A stretch of 64,000 bases of DNA from an uncultured Roseovarius sp. (GCA_951812895.1 OX638333.1:486366-550365), one strand, 5' to 3'. Positions 16,494-24,757 are shown, counted from the first letter of the stretch. Notes: generated by a model from the sequence alone, not told the origin. Translations and numbers: made by a program.

Positions 16494-17648
16494 ATGTTAG
16501 AAAATGCAGTTTCAATCCTTGAACGTTTGGTTGGCATCAACAGTGTCTCGGGACAGCCCACGCATCAGATCGTGGGCTACATCAAAGACTATCTTGAAAG
16601 TCACGGGCTTGAAGTGTCGCTGTCTTACGACGCGGACAAAGAGCGCGCCAATGTGTTTGCCACGATTGGTCCACAGATTGACGGCGGTGTTGTTCTGAAC
16701 GGTCACACCGATGTTGTTCCGGTCGAAGGCCAGACCTGGGCGACAGACCCATTCACGCTGACCCGCAAGGGAGACCGGTTTTACGGCCGCGGGTCGGTTG
16801 ACATGAAGGGGTTTCTGGCCTGTGTGATGGCGGCGGTTCCGACATTCAAGGCGGCGAACCTGACGCGACCCATTCATATTGCATTTACTTATGACGAGGA
16901 AATCGGCGGGTTGGGCATGCCTGTTCTGCTGGAACAGATGTCGGGCAACGCCTATCGCCCCGATGTTGTGATCGTGGGTGAACCGACCGAAATGAACATT
17001 GTGACCGGCCACAAAGGCGGCGATGAGATGCGCACCGAAATCATCGGACACGAGGCGCATTCCTGTGATCCCACGCGTGGCGCAAGTGCTGTTTCCGCCG
17101 CCGTTCGGCTGATCACAAAGATTGAAGAAATCGGCGCGCGTATCGCGGCCAAACCTATTGCAGGTTCTCCGTTTCATCCGCCCTATGCCACCTTCAATAT
17201 CGGCATTATCGAAGGGGGCGCAGCACGCAATGCCACGGCGGGCTGGTGCAATTTCGATTGGGAATTCCGCCCCATGCCGGGCGAAGACCCCGCACCGGTC
17301 ATTCAGGAAATACGGGATTATGCGGCACAGGTGCTGTTGCCCGAAATGAAAGCTATAAACGAAAAAACAGAAATCAACGTGATCACCGAAGTGTCCGTTC
17401 CCGCGCTGGATGACCGGATTGCTGAACGGGCCGCGAATTTCGTGGCCGAGGTGACAGGGCGAAACAGTCGCGGCGTTGTCTCATTCGGGACCGATGCCGG
17501 CTATTTCAGTGACGAGAATTATTCCACCGTGGTTTGCGGGCCCGGCACGATCATGCGGGCCCATGCGCCGGACGAATATATCGAGCTGGCAGAGATCGCG
17601 CAGGGCGTGGACTTTATGGAAAAAATTGCGCGAAAGCTGTCTCAGTGA
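16494..17648 (+). CDS. M20 family metallohydrolase (ArgE/acetylornithine deacetylase-like)
   Basis: A 384-residue M20 amidohydrolase. Zinc ligands and catalytic residues are visible: H71/D73 in NGHTDVVPV, D103 in RGSVDMKGF, E135-E136 in TYDEEIGG, and the late AHAPDEYIEL His. ArgE proteins remove an acyl group from N-acetyl amino acids. In ectoine catabolism a deacylase removes acetate from N-acetyl-diaminobutyrate, but there it is a DoeB protein of another family; this M20 could fill the same role. An upstream TTG at 16449 is in frame, but ATG 16494 gives the normal N terminus. Confidence 0.85.
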   Translation: MLENAVSILERLVGINSVSGQPTHQIVGYIKDYLESHGLEVSLSYDADKERANVFATIGPQIDGGVVLNGHTDVVPVEGQTWATDPFTLTRKGDRFYGRGSVDMKGFLACVMAAVPTFKAANLTRPIHIAFTYDEEIGGLGMPVLLEQMSGNAYRPDVVIVGEPTEMNIVTGHKGGDEMRTEIIGHEAHSCDPTRGASAVSAAVRLITKIEEIGARIAAKPIAGSPFHPPYATFNIGIIEGGAARNATAGWCNFDWEFRPMPGEDPAPVIQEIRDYAAQVLLPEMKAINEKTEINVITEVSVPALDDRIAERAANFVAEVTGRNSRGVVSFGTDAGYFSDENYSTVVCGPGTIMRAHAPDEYIELAEIAQGVDFMEKIARKLSQ

Positions 17649-17690
17649 CGCGCAGTCGGATCGCATCATCATCTTTGGGAGAAAAGTAAA

Positions 17691-18869
17691 ATGGCGTTCA
17701 CCAAAGCCTTTGACATAGCTGAATTTCAACGCCGCGTTGCGGATGTAAAATCCCGGATGGAGGCCGCAGGCATTGATCTGCTGATGTGTCAGGACCCGGC
17801 GAATATGGGGTATCTGACCGGGTTTGACGGCTGGTCCTTTTACACGCCACAGGCCGTTCTTGTGCATCTGAATGAGGAATGGCCGGTCTGGTTCGGACGC
17901 GAACAGGATGCGAAATCTGCCCATATCACCACCGATCTGCCTGCCCACAACATCATCGCGTTTTCCGAACCCCTGGTGCATCACCAGACCCGACACCCGT
18001 TTGACGAATTGGGTGAGCTGATCAAAGCCCGCAAATGGGGCAGCGCCCGCATCGGTGTGGATTTCGATGCGCATTACTATACAGCGCGCGCGCATCACCA
18101 CATGACCACCGGATTGCCCGACGCGACTATCGTCGACAATCAGGAGCTGGTGAACTGGGCGCGGTTGATTAAATCACCTGTTGAAATCGCCTATATGCGT
18201 GAAGGCGGGCAAATGGCCACGCAGGTTATGGAAAACGCGCTGGCCAAACTGGCGCCGGGCGTCCGGCAATACGAAGTGATGGCCGATGTGTACCGGGACC
18301 AGATCGTGGGGATCGACGGAAAATTCGGTGACTATACCGGCCTCTGCCCGCTTATTCAGGTGGGCGAAGGTACCAGCACCCCGCATCTGACATGGACCGA
18401 GGAGCCCCTGCCGGACAGCGGGCTGGTTGTAATGGAGCTGGCCGCGGCGCGGCGGCACTATAACGTACCACTGACACGTACAGCACATATCGGCGCACCA
18501 CCTGATGAAATGGCCAAACTGGCCGAAGTGATTGTGGAAGGCGGTGATCGTGCGCTGGAGCTGGCGAAGCCCGGTGTGACCTGCCACGAGGTGAATCAGC
18601 TTTGGCAGTCGATCCTGAAGAAACACGGCTATGTGAAAAACAGCCGCGTGGGGTATTCCATCGGCCTGTCCTATCCGCCCGACTGGGGAGAGCGCACGGC
18701 ATCGATCCGCGATGGCGATATGACGGTTCTGCAGGAAGGCATGTGTTTCCACTTTCAATCCGGCGTCTGGCTGGAGGAATACGGGGCGGCGATATCAGAG
18801 CCATTTGTTGTTGGGGCCAATGGCGGCGAGCGGTTGTGCAATGTGCGGCGTGAGTTGATTTTGGTTTAA
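17691..18869 (+). CDS. M24-fold hydrolase, ectoine hydrolase (DoeA/EutD)-like
   Basis: A 392-residue pita-bread protein most like ectoine hydrolase and creatinase. The N-terminal domain has DPANMGYLTGFDGWSFYTPQ, typical of ectoine hydrolases. The five M24 metal positions are mostly replaced: E249 and P260 for the two Asp, Y322 for His, Q356 for Glu, with only E370 kept. This is the metal-free pattern of creatinase and ectoine hydrolase, which open C-N bonds in cyclic or linear amidines. H232 in TPHLTW may act as the general acid/base. It follows the M20 gene by 42 bases and shares its promoter. Confidence 0.85.
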   Translation: MAFTKAFDIAEFQRRVADVKSRMEAAGIDLLMCQDPANMGYLTGFDGWSFYTPQAVLVHLNEEWPVWFGREQDAKSAHITTDLPAHNIIAFSEPLVHHQTRHPFDELGELIKARKWGSARIGVDFDAHYYTARAHHHMTTGLPDATIVDNQELVNWARLIKSPVEIAYMREGGQMATQVMENALAKLAPGVRQYEVMADVYRDQIVGIDGKFGDYTGLCPLIQVGEGTSTPHLTWTEEPLPDSGLVVMELAAARRHYNVPLTRTAHIGAPPDEMAKLAEVIVEGGDRALELAKPGVTCHEVNQLWQSILKKHGYVKNSRVGYSIGLSYPPDWGERTASIRDGDMTVLQEGMCFHFQSGVWLEEYGAAISEPFVVGANGGERLCNVRRELILV

Positions 18870-18893
18870 AGCGTTGTGGGTGGGTCCGTCACC

Positions 18894-19116
18894 AAGCCGC
18901 GCATCGCTGACGCGCGCGGTGGCGATCAGACATTTGAGCGAAGAAGTTTATCTTTGCCAGATCCGAAAAAGATCAGAACGCTGCACTAACGGCAACAAAA
19001 TCGCCGCCGCGTTGGGGCGCGTCAGCCCCTCTCGGCAGAATTGGCAAAGCCAATTCACCTGCCGGGCAGTGGATGCGCGGCGGGCTTTGCCCGCTGTTTC
19101 GCGCAAGGGACTGTCT
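18894..19116 (+). repeat. Long-hairpin intergenic repeat, copy B with a 45-base insertion
   Basis: Left arm 18896-18926; right arm 19000-19026 plus 19072-19081. With the 45 bases at 19027-19071 removed, the outer 19 bases of both arms pair perfectly. The insertion is itself a hairpin (GAATTGGC 19038-19045 with GCCAATTC 19049-19056, flanked by CGGCA/TGCCG). The tail hairpin GCGGGC-TTT-GCCCGC follows the right arm. The copy lies between the convergent M24 and sterol-desaturase genes. Confidence 0.85.
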
Positions 19117-19140
19117 TGAACGGTGGGATAGTCTTTGAAA

Positions 19141-20133
19141 TTACACCCGCCGCTGCCGCCGGTCTTTGAGCCGCTCGTGAGTATCCGCCGTGCCATCGTG
19201 GAATGTGCCAAACCATTTATCCCACGGCACTTCCAGATTGCCGTAATTCACCTCAAAATACCGGTGATGCATCTGGTGGTGAAACGTGCCCAATGCCAGC
19301 TGTTTTTTGTCCTTCACCAGCATGTTTTCAAACCCGGTATGGGACGTCGCTGCCGTCAGAGCCTGATGCTGCATATGAAACAATATGTGCAGCGGATGGG
19401 CAGCAACAATACAATGCACAAGGATCGAGCTGAAAAAGATCACATGCTCGACCGGGTGCATTGACAGGCCAGACCACGGCCCGACGTTGATGTTGCGGTG
19501 GTGCAGCGCATGAGCCAGCTTATACAGCGGCCCCCAGTGCAACGCGCGGTGCACCCAGTAGAAATGAAACGAAATCCACACCGGCGTCAGCAGGAAAATT
19601 GCAATGAACCAGACCGGGTTTGCGGCCCAGGGCAACACCGGGAACCAGCCGTTTGCCATCCCCCAGAACATCAGCACCTCGAACCCTGTCCAGGTGGCCA
19701 CGCCACTGGTCAACGTCCAGAACATATTGTCGCGCACCTGCCCGCCGAGTGTGAACTGTCGCCCCTTGCGCATCAGGTCGCGGGGATCAAATTTAAGCTG
19801 ATCCCCCTGCCGCTTTGCGGCGTAAAAGAACCAGTGCAGACCACCCGCCACGACGGAAATCAGTACCATGTTGCGCAGCCAAATGGCCGCGATCCAGTCG
19901 ATGGACAAGATTTTGGCCGTCTCTAAAGACGGCTGGAACCACATCCAGCAGACCAGTGCGATCCCGGCAATGATGGTGTTTTCGGCCAGCTGAAACCAGC
20001 GCACTGTGATCCAGCGCACCATGCGCCGCGGGTCCGGTGGCCAGCTGAAAAAGGGTGAAACCTGCACCGGCACGTCCGGAACATGGTTCCAACCCGGCAA
20101 GGCTGCCTTTGACGGATCAGGGGTGTCAGCCAT
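19141..20133 (-). CDS. Sterol desaturase / fatty acid hydroxylase family protein
   Basis: A 330-residue integral membrane protein with four or more hydrophobic segments (ENTIIAGIALVCWMWFQ, WLRNMVLISVVAGGLHWFFY, PVWFIAIFLLTPVWISFHFYW). The di-iron histidine clusters are present: HRALH after the third segment, HALHH, and HHQMHH near the C terminus. Members hydroxylate or desaturate lipids such as carotenoids, sterols or ornithine lipids. AGGAGC lies 7 bases before ATG 20133; an upstream in-frame ATG is less likely. It is divergent from a LysR regulator. Confidence 0.88.
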   Translation of the reverse strand: MADTPDPSKAALPGWNHVPDVPVQVSPFFSWPPDPRRMVRWITVRWFQLAENTIIAGIALVCWMWFQPSLETAKILSIDWIAAIWLRNMVLISVVAGGLHWFFYAAKRQGDQLKFDPRDLMRKGRQFTLGGQVRDNMFWTLTSGVATWTGFEVLMFWGMANGWFPVLPWAANPVWFIAIFLLTPVWISFHFYWVHRALHWGPLYKLAHALHHRNINVGPWSGLSMHPVEHVIFFSSILVHCIVAAHPLHILFHMQHQALTAATSHTGFENMLVKDKKQLALGTFHHQMHHRYFEVNYGNLEVPWDKWFGTFHDGTADTHERLKDRRQRRV

Positions 20134-20213
20134 TGTCGTGCTCCTGAATGAATTCATGAGCAGTTTCGCACAAAGGCTTTCATTGGAAAAACTGAATTAA
20201 ATGTGGTTTGATA

Positions 20214-20226
20214 TCTGAAAATCAGA
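20214..20226. promoter_or_regulatory. Candidate LysR operator
   Basis: TCTGA-AAA-TCAGA is a perfect inverted repeat in the 112-base divergent promoter, 20 bases before the LysR start. LysR-type regulators typically bind such short dyads with a T-N11-A form near their own start. It would suit control of both the LysR gene and the desaturase. Confidence 0.4.
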
Positions 20227-20245
20227 CATTAAGGCGATCAAACAC

Positions 20246-21217
20246 ATGCTTCCCGAAATCCGCGTCTCTCTGCGCGCCTTACGTGCCTTTGCAACTGTGG
20301 TTGAAACCGGCTCGATTACGGCGGCGGCGCGGGCGCTGAATATCGCGCCGTCCGCGATTGCCGCCGCATTGGATCAGGTCGAAGCAGAGTTTGGCGCGAG
20401 CCTGCTGATCCGCACACGTGCGCGTGGCATCGCACCTACGCCGGAAGGGCGCGAGATGGCTGCGCGGTTTCGCAATTTGCTGGAAGACTATCACACCGTC
20501 ATGGCCGCGGGCCAGGACATTGCCCAGACCCTGACCGGTACGCTGCGGATCGGGTATTATGCGCCCGTCGCTCCGGCGTTCCTGCCCCGTATCCTGTCAC
20601 CGATGATGCGTGAAAACCCGGCGCTGCGGCTTGATCTGCGGGAATATGACAATGACAGCGCTCAGGATGCGCTGTTGGCGGGGCAGCTTGATGTCATCCT
20701 GTTTGTCGGCCACGAGCCGCGCAGCGGGATTGAAACCCGTGAATTGCTGGATTTGCCGCCCTATGTCCTGGCCGCTGCGGATCAACCGGTGGCGCAATAC
20801 AAATCCACCAACCTTGCCAAAGTCGCACAGCACCCGCTGATCCAGCTCAACCGACCCTTTGCCCGGCCTTATGTCGATGCATTATTCGCAGATCGCGGGC
20901 TTGACCCCCGCATCGCCGCCCATGCCAATAGCACAGAAATGGTACGCAGCTTGGTCGGTGCGGGCCTTGGCCTTGCCATTCTCAATATGCGGCCCCGGAC
21001 CGATCTTTCATATGGGGGCGATCGGCTACGTGCGGTACCGCTGGATGGGGATTTGCCCGCGTTGTCATTGCATTCCGGGTGCGCCACCGGGCATGCACGC
21101 AAACTGGTTCAGGCATTTCTAAAGGCCCTGCATCATCAGCTTTCGCGCCTGGACGGCCCGACCCTGACCTGTCCGCCTATTGCTGCCCCATCGACAAGTG
21201 GTTCGAAACTGTCCTAG
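20246..21217 (+). CDS. LysR family transcriptional regulator
   Basis: A 323-residue LysR-type regulator. The N-terminal helix-turn-helix is at residues 7-65 (LRALRAFATVVETGSITAAARALNIAPSAIAAALDQVE); an effector-binding domain covers about 95-300 (LRIGYYAPVAPAFLPRIL, LLDLPPYVLAAADQPV, MVRSLVGAGLGLAILN). It is divergent from the desaturase and 37 bases ahead of the CysK-like gene on the same strand, so it probably heads that operon. Confidence 0.92.
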   Translation: MLPEIRVSLRALRAFATVVETGSITAAARALNIAPSAIAAALDQVEAEFGASLLIRTRARGIAPTPEGREMAARFRNLLEDYHTVMAAGQDIAQTLTGTLRIGYYAPVAPAFLPRILSPMMRENPALRLDLREYDNDSAQDALLAGQLDVILFVGHEPRSGIETRELLDLPPYVLAAADQPVAQYKSTNLAKVAQHPLIQLNRPFARPYVDALFADRGLDPRIAAHANSTEMVRSLVGAGLGLAILNMRPRTDLSYGGDRLRAVPLDGDLPALSLHSGCATGHARKLVQAFLKALHHQLSRLDGPTLTCPPIAAPSTSGSKLS

Positions 21218-21254
21218 GCTTGCCGCCTGAGTGATCAAAACCGGAGGAACCCCC

Positions 21255-22334
21255 ATGTCATCAGGTGATATTCGCAAAACCACCGGCCGCGGCCGGCTAT
21301 TCGACAGCGTATTGGATACAATCGGCGACACCCCGGCGATCCGCCTGAATAATATCGCCCCTGACAATGTGCGGGTTTACGTCAAAGCAGAGGCATTCAA
21401 CCCCGCCGCATCGGTCAAGGACCGGCTGGCGGTGAACATCATCGAAGCCGCCGAACGCGATGGGCGCCTGAGCCCCGGGCAAACCGTGGTAGAGGCCACA
21501 TCCGGCAACACGGGTATCGGCCTCGCCATGGTCTGTGCTGCAAAGGGTTATCCGCTGGTGGTCACCATGGCCGACAGCTTTTCCATCGAACGCCGCCGCC
21601 TGATGCGGATGCTTGGGGCCAAGGTGATCCTGACCCCGCGTGCCGAAAAAGGGTTTGGCATGTATAAAAAGGCGGTTGAGCTGGCAGAAGCACATGGCTG
21701 GTTTCTCGCCCATCAGTTTGAGACCGCTGATAACGCGGATATCCACGAGTCCACTACGGCACGGGAAATCATGGCCGATTTCGCGGGTGAACGGCTCGAC
21801 TATGTGGTCACCGGCTATGGCACCGGCGGTACGGTCAGCGGTCTGGGCCGCGTGCTGCGCAAAGAGCGGCCAGACACCAAGATCATCCTGTCTGAGCCCG
21901 CCAATGCAGCCCTGATCAGCAGCGGTCATGGCCAGGAACGTCTGGACGATGGCGCCCCCGCGGTCAGCCACCCGGCGTTTGAGCCGCATCCGATTCAGGG
22001 CTGGACCCCGGATTTCATACCGCTGGTCCTGCAGGAAGCCATTGATAACGGATATTACGACAACCTGATCCCGGTTCCCGGCCCTGACGGCATTAGCTGG
22101 GCCCGGAAACTGGCGGCGGGCGAAGGCATTTTCACCGGCGTATCTGGAGGATCGACCCTTGCGGTGGGGATGCAGGTCGCGGCGGGCGCCGAACCCGGTT
22201 CGGTTATCCTGTGCATTTTGCCCGACACCGGAGAACGCTACCTGACCACGCCTTTGTTCGAGGATATTCCCGAAGATATGGATGACGAAGAATCCGGAAT
22301 TTCCCAATCCACGCCGGGCTATCAGATGGGTTAG
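21255..22334 (+). CDS. Cysteine synthase / cystathionine beta-synthase-like PLP enzyme
   Basis: A 359-residue fold-type II PLP enzyme of the O-acetylserine sulfhydrylase family. The PLP lysine is in NPAASVKDRLAV; TSGNTGIG is the substrate loop; GTGGTVSGLGR binds the phosphate; and SGGSTLAVG lies near the end. It is about 40 residues longer than CysK, with an acidic C-terminal tail (PEDMDDEESG). CGGAGG precedes ATG 21255. It is 23 bases from the GATase-like gene, so the two likely act together, perhaps joining an amino acid side chain to a product amidated next door. The exact reaction is unknown. Confidence 0.87.
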   Translation: MSSGDIRKTTGRGRLFDSVLDTIGDTPAIRLNNIAPDNVRVYVKAEAFNPAASVKDRLAVNIIEAAERDGRLSPGQTVVEATSGNTGIGLAMVCAAKGYPLVVTMADSFSIERRRLMRMLGAKVILTPRAEKGFGMYKKAVELAEAHGWFLAHQFETADNADIHESTTAREIMADFAGERLDYVVTGYGTGGTVSGLGRVLRKERPDTKIILSEPANAALISSGHGQERLDDGAPAVSHPAFEPHPIQGWTPDFIPLVLQEAIDNGYYDNLIPVPGPDGISWARKLAAGEGIFTGVSGGSTLAVGMQVAAGAEPGSVILCILPDTGERYLTTPLFEDIPEDMDDEESGISQSTPGYQMG

Positions 22335-22357
22335 TGCCTGCTTGTTGGGGGAACGGT

Positions 22358-23041
22358 ATGAAGATCGCATTGATCGGCGACTATGGCGAGGACGTGATTG
22401 CACATCGTGCGATCCCCTTGTCACTGGAACATGAAGCGCGTGCGCGTGACATAGAAATAGAGTTCACGTGGTGCCATTCCTCTGATCTTTCCGGGAAGGA
22501 TGCGCTGGCCGGGTTTGATGCGGGCTGGGCGGTTCCGGCCAGTCCTTATGCGAATATGGACAATGTTCTGTCTGTAATCCGCGATCTTCGCGAAGACGGC
22601 AGACCCTTCCTTGGCACCTGCGGAGGTTACCAGCATGCGCTGGTGGAATACGCCCGCAACGTGCTGGGCCACCCGCAGGCGGGAATTTCCGAGGTGGACC
22701 CGTACTGTCCCATGCCGGTGGTGTCAGCGCTGACCTGCGCGCTGATCGAACAATCCGACCCGATCCTGCCGGAACCGGGTGGGATCATCGACCGGCTGGC
22801 CGGATCAGAGCCATTGTCAGAAACCTACCATTGTAGCTTTGGCATCAACCCCGAACTGGCCCATCTGTTTGAAGGCTCCCAGATGCAGGTTGCCGCCCGC
22901 GATCCTGACGGGGCGATCCGGGCCATGGCGCTGGAGGGTCACCCGTTTTTTGTTGGCACCGCGTTTCAGCCAGAGCGCGCAGCCCTTGATGGCCAGCGCC
23001 ATCCGATCGTAACGGGATTTGTCGATGCGGTGCTGTCTTAG
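22358..23041 (+). CDS. CTP-synthase-like class I glutamine amidotransferase domain protein
   Basis: A 227-residue stand-alone homologue of the glutaminase domain of CTP synthase, a group named 'CTP synthase C-terminal region-related (seleno)protein'. The nucleophile is C88 in LGTCGGYQHAL. At the usual FHPE site it reads AFQPER (Q204), so the catalytic His is replaced and glutaminase activity is doubtful. There is no synthetase domain. It follows the CysK-like gene in what looks like one operon. Its role is unknown. Confidence 0.83.
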   Translation: MKIALIGDYGEDVIAHRAIPLSLEHEARARDIEIEFTWCHSSDLSGKDALAGFDAGWAVPASPYANMDNVLSVIRDLREDGRPFLGTCGGYQHALVEYARNVLGHPQAGISEVDPYCPMPVVSALTCALIEQSDPILPEPGGIIDRLAGSEPLSETYHCSFGINPELAHLFEGSQMQVAARDPDGAIRAMALEGHPFFVGTAFQPERAALDGQRHPIVTGFVDAVLS

Positions 23042-23055
23042 AAGAGAGCCTCAAC

Positions 23056-23125
23056 GCCGTGCATTGCCTGCGCGGTGGCGATCCTGACTTTTGTGTTTCA
23101 GCACTTTATCCAGCCAAATCCTACG
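23056..23125 (+). repeat. Long-hairpin intergenic repeat, copy F (truncated)
   Basis: Bases 23056-23082 match the left arm of the family (GCCG.GCATTGCCTGCGCG..GGTGGCGAT), and 23083-23125 match its inner core up to AGCCAAATCC. The right arm and tail hairpin are missing, where the toxin-like module's stop codon begins (23140). It lies between convergent genes like four other copies. Confidence 0.7.
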
Positions 23126-23139
23126 ATAGGTTAATCAAT

Positions 23140-23766
23140 TCATTTTTTTTCTGAAACCTGAAATGGCGGCACCTCTTTCGCGACGCGTTGGGTGAAAATG
23201 CGCCACTTGCCACTGGTGTAGACGATCCAGAAATAAGCGTTTGCAACCTTGTAATCTTCCCTGCCATAGACTCGCGCGCCCTTCGCCCGGCCTTGGAAAC
23301 CCAGTGCACGCGCCTTGAGTTGCCTTTCCAACTCCACCCCATCGCCGTCCTTCACCTTTGACAAACCCTTTTGCGGGTGCAAATGAAAAAATGTGGGATT
23401 GCTGGGTTTGCTGTCATTGTAAACGATGGAACACCCTGACAATTCCCCGGTTACGGCAACATACGCGTGCGCATCAAAGTCGGCACCGGGGGGCGGGTTG
23501 TGGATGGCGACGCCAAGCATATCGTCGTAATATTTTGCACCTGGCAAGTAGTCTTCCATCTTCACCCAAAAATATTTGATAGCGATACATGTTGTCCCCG
23601 TTGGCGGTTTCTCACTGATCCGGTACTTGTTATTGAATCCTTCCGCTTTTGAGAAATACCCCGTCACTTCGCCAGTGTCTCTTTTTCCAGATGGCTTAAT
23701 CAGATTCTTCGACAGAAAGCTGCGCGGATTATTGATCAAGGACCAAAACGTATCTTCCAGTGTCAT
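23140..23766 (-). CDS. Predicted LSGC-type (CNF1/BLF1-like) glutamine deamidase
   Basis: A 208-residue soluble protein with no signal peptide. Residues 99-130 carry the catalytic pattern of the CNF1/BLF1 toxin superfamily: T106, then LSGC at 109-112, then H128 (or H130). The Thr-to-Cys spacing of six equals BLF1's, and the Cys-to-His spacing of 16 is close to CNF1's 15. CNF1 deamidates a Rho-GTPase glutamine and BLF1 a glutamine of eIF4A. The flanking strand AYVAVTG...SIVYND fits the fold. The start overlaps the previous stop (TGATG). Sequence similarity elsewhere is not apparent, so the call rests on motif and spacing. Confidence 0.62.
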   Translation of the reverse strand: MTLEDTFWSLINNPRSFLSKNLIKPSGKRDTGEVTGYFSKAEGFNNKYRISEKPPTGTTCIAIKYFWVKMEDYLPGAKYYDDMLGVAIHNPPPGADFDAHAYVAVTGELSGCSIVYNDSKPSNPTFFHLHPQKGLSKVKDGDGVELERQLKARALGFQGRAKGARVYGREDYKVANAYFWIVYTSGKWRIFTQRVAKEVPPFQVSEKK

Positions 23767-24692
23767 CAGGTTGTTTCGCTGATTGTCACAATCGGGGAAA
23801 GCCCGCTTGAAATCGTAATCAGCGGCGGATGCGCCATATTTTCTGCTGAGTCCTCGGTGAAATTGAAATAGGGGTAAACGTTGATGGTATCGACCAGTTG
23901 CCAGCGATTAACGATCATCGACTTCTCACCCTTGTTGCGCATGCGTTCGGCCACGTATACGGACGTCTGTTCGCTCAGCGTGGTTTGCTGAGACACCGAC
24001 ATATCCGCATTGAGACTGGCATTGAAACTGGCCCCAATCGGGCCCCAGCCGATATTGGCAGACAGACCCAGCGAAGCCGCAACATCCGCCTGGGCAGAGC
24101 TGCTCTGCTCCATGCCCGTGGTGACCGTATAGTTCACTTCGCGGGATTCGCCGGGGGCCAGCGAGGTGCTTTCCCCCTGCAGCCGCCAATGCTGTTCGCG
24201 TTGCAGAATGAGATATTCAGTCTTGTTATCCGGTGCCGGTAAATAGCTTGGGAAGGGGCCGAACTCACCCTTGATCTTGCCGAGCGCCACCAGAACCGAC
24301 GGGGTGTTCGCAGGCACCGGCACATCGGCAGTCGAAAGTGGTATCTGACCAACCTTGTTGGGTACGGTTATCTCGGTAACCACAGCATCGATTTGGTCAG
24401 GGTAATTTTCGCTCAATCTGCTGGCGAAAATTATCGCTCCGGAATAGCGCGCCGTAACCAAAAACGCATCGCCAATAGCATACTCCCCCAGCTCGCTGGT
24501 CGTTGCAGACCCGTCAGGGTTGGTAACCGGGTCCGCATGACAAACGAATTTGCGCTTTCCTGGACCGTTGAGGTGATAGATGCTCAGCGGCAGATAAAGG
24601 TAGTTGTAAAACATGACGGTTGTCGTTTCGGCATCGTCGGCAACGTTTGAAGTAAATGTTCCGGCAACGACCTGATCCAGTATTGAGGACAT
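23766..24692 (-). CDS. Predicted beta-pore-forming / translocation component of the LSGC module
   Basis: A 308-residue beta-rich protein without signal peptide. The N-terminal half contains an FYNYLYLPLSIYHLNG strand segment. Residues about 186-248 alternate small/polar and hydrophobic residues around GWGPIG (EQSSSAQADVAASLGLSANIGWG... then SFNASLNADMSVSQ), like the amphipathic stem of aerolysin/ETX-MTX2 pore formers. The C-terminal part is Trp/Tyr-rich (VNRWQLVDTINVYPYFNF). I infer pore formation from this pattern only; it could be a structural or lectin-like protein. It is translationally coupled to the deamidase-like gene by TGATG. Confidence 0.55.
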   Translation of the reverse strand: MSSILDQVVAGTFTSNVADDAETTTVMFYNYLYLPLSIYHLNGPGKRKFVCHADPVTNPDGSATTSELGEYAIGDAFLVTARYSGAIIFASRLSENYPDQIDAVVTEITVPNKVGQIPLSTADVPVPANTPSVLVALGKIKGEFGPFPSYLPAPDNKTEYLILQREQHWRLQGESTSLAPGESREVNYTVTTGMEQSSSAQADVAASLGLSANIGWGPIGASFNASLNADMSVSQQTTLSEQTSVYVAERMRNKGEKSMIVNRWQLVDTINVYPYFNFTEDSAENMAHPPLITISSGLSPIVTISETT

Positions 24693-24757
24693 AATTGGTG
24701 TTTCCTTTTTTCAAAATTGAAAACTCAATTCCTTGCTACAGGTTATGTATTCGCGGA

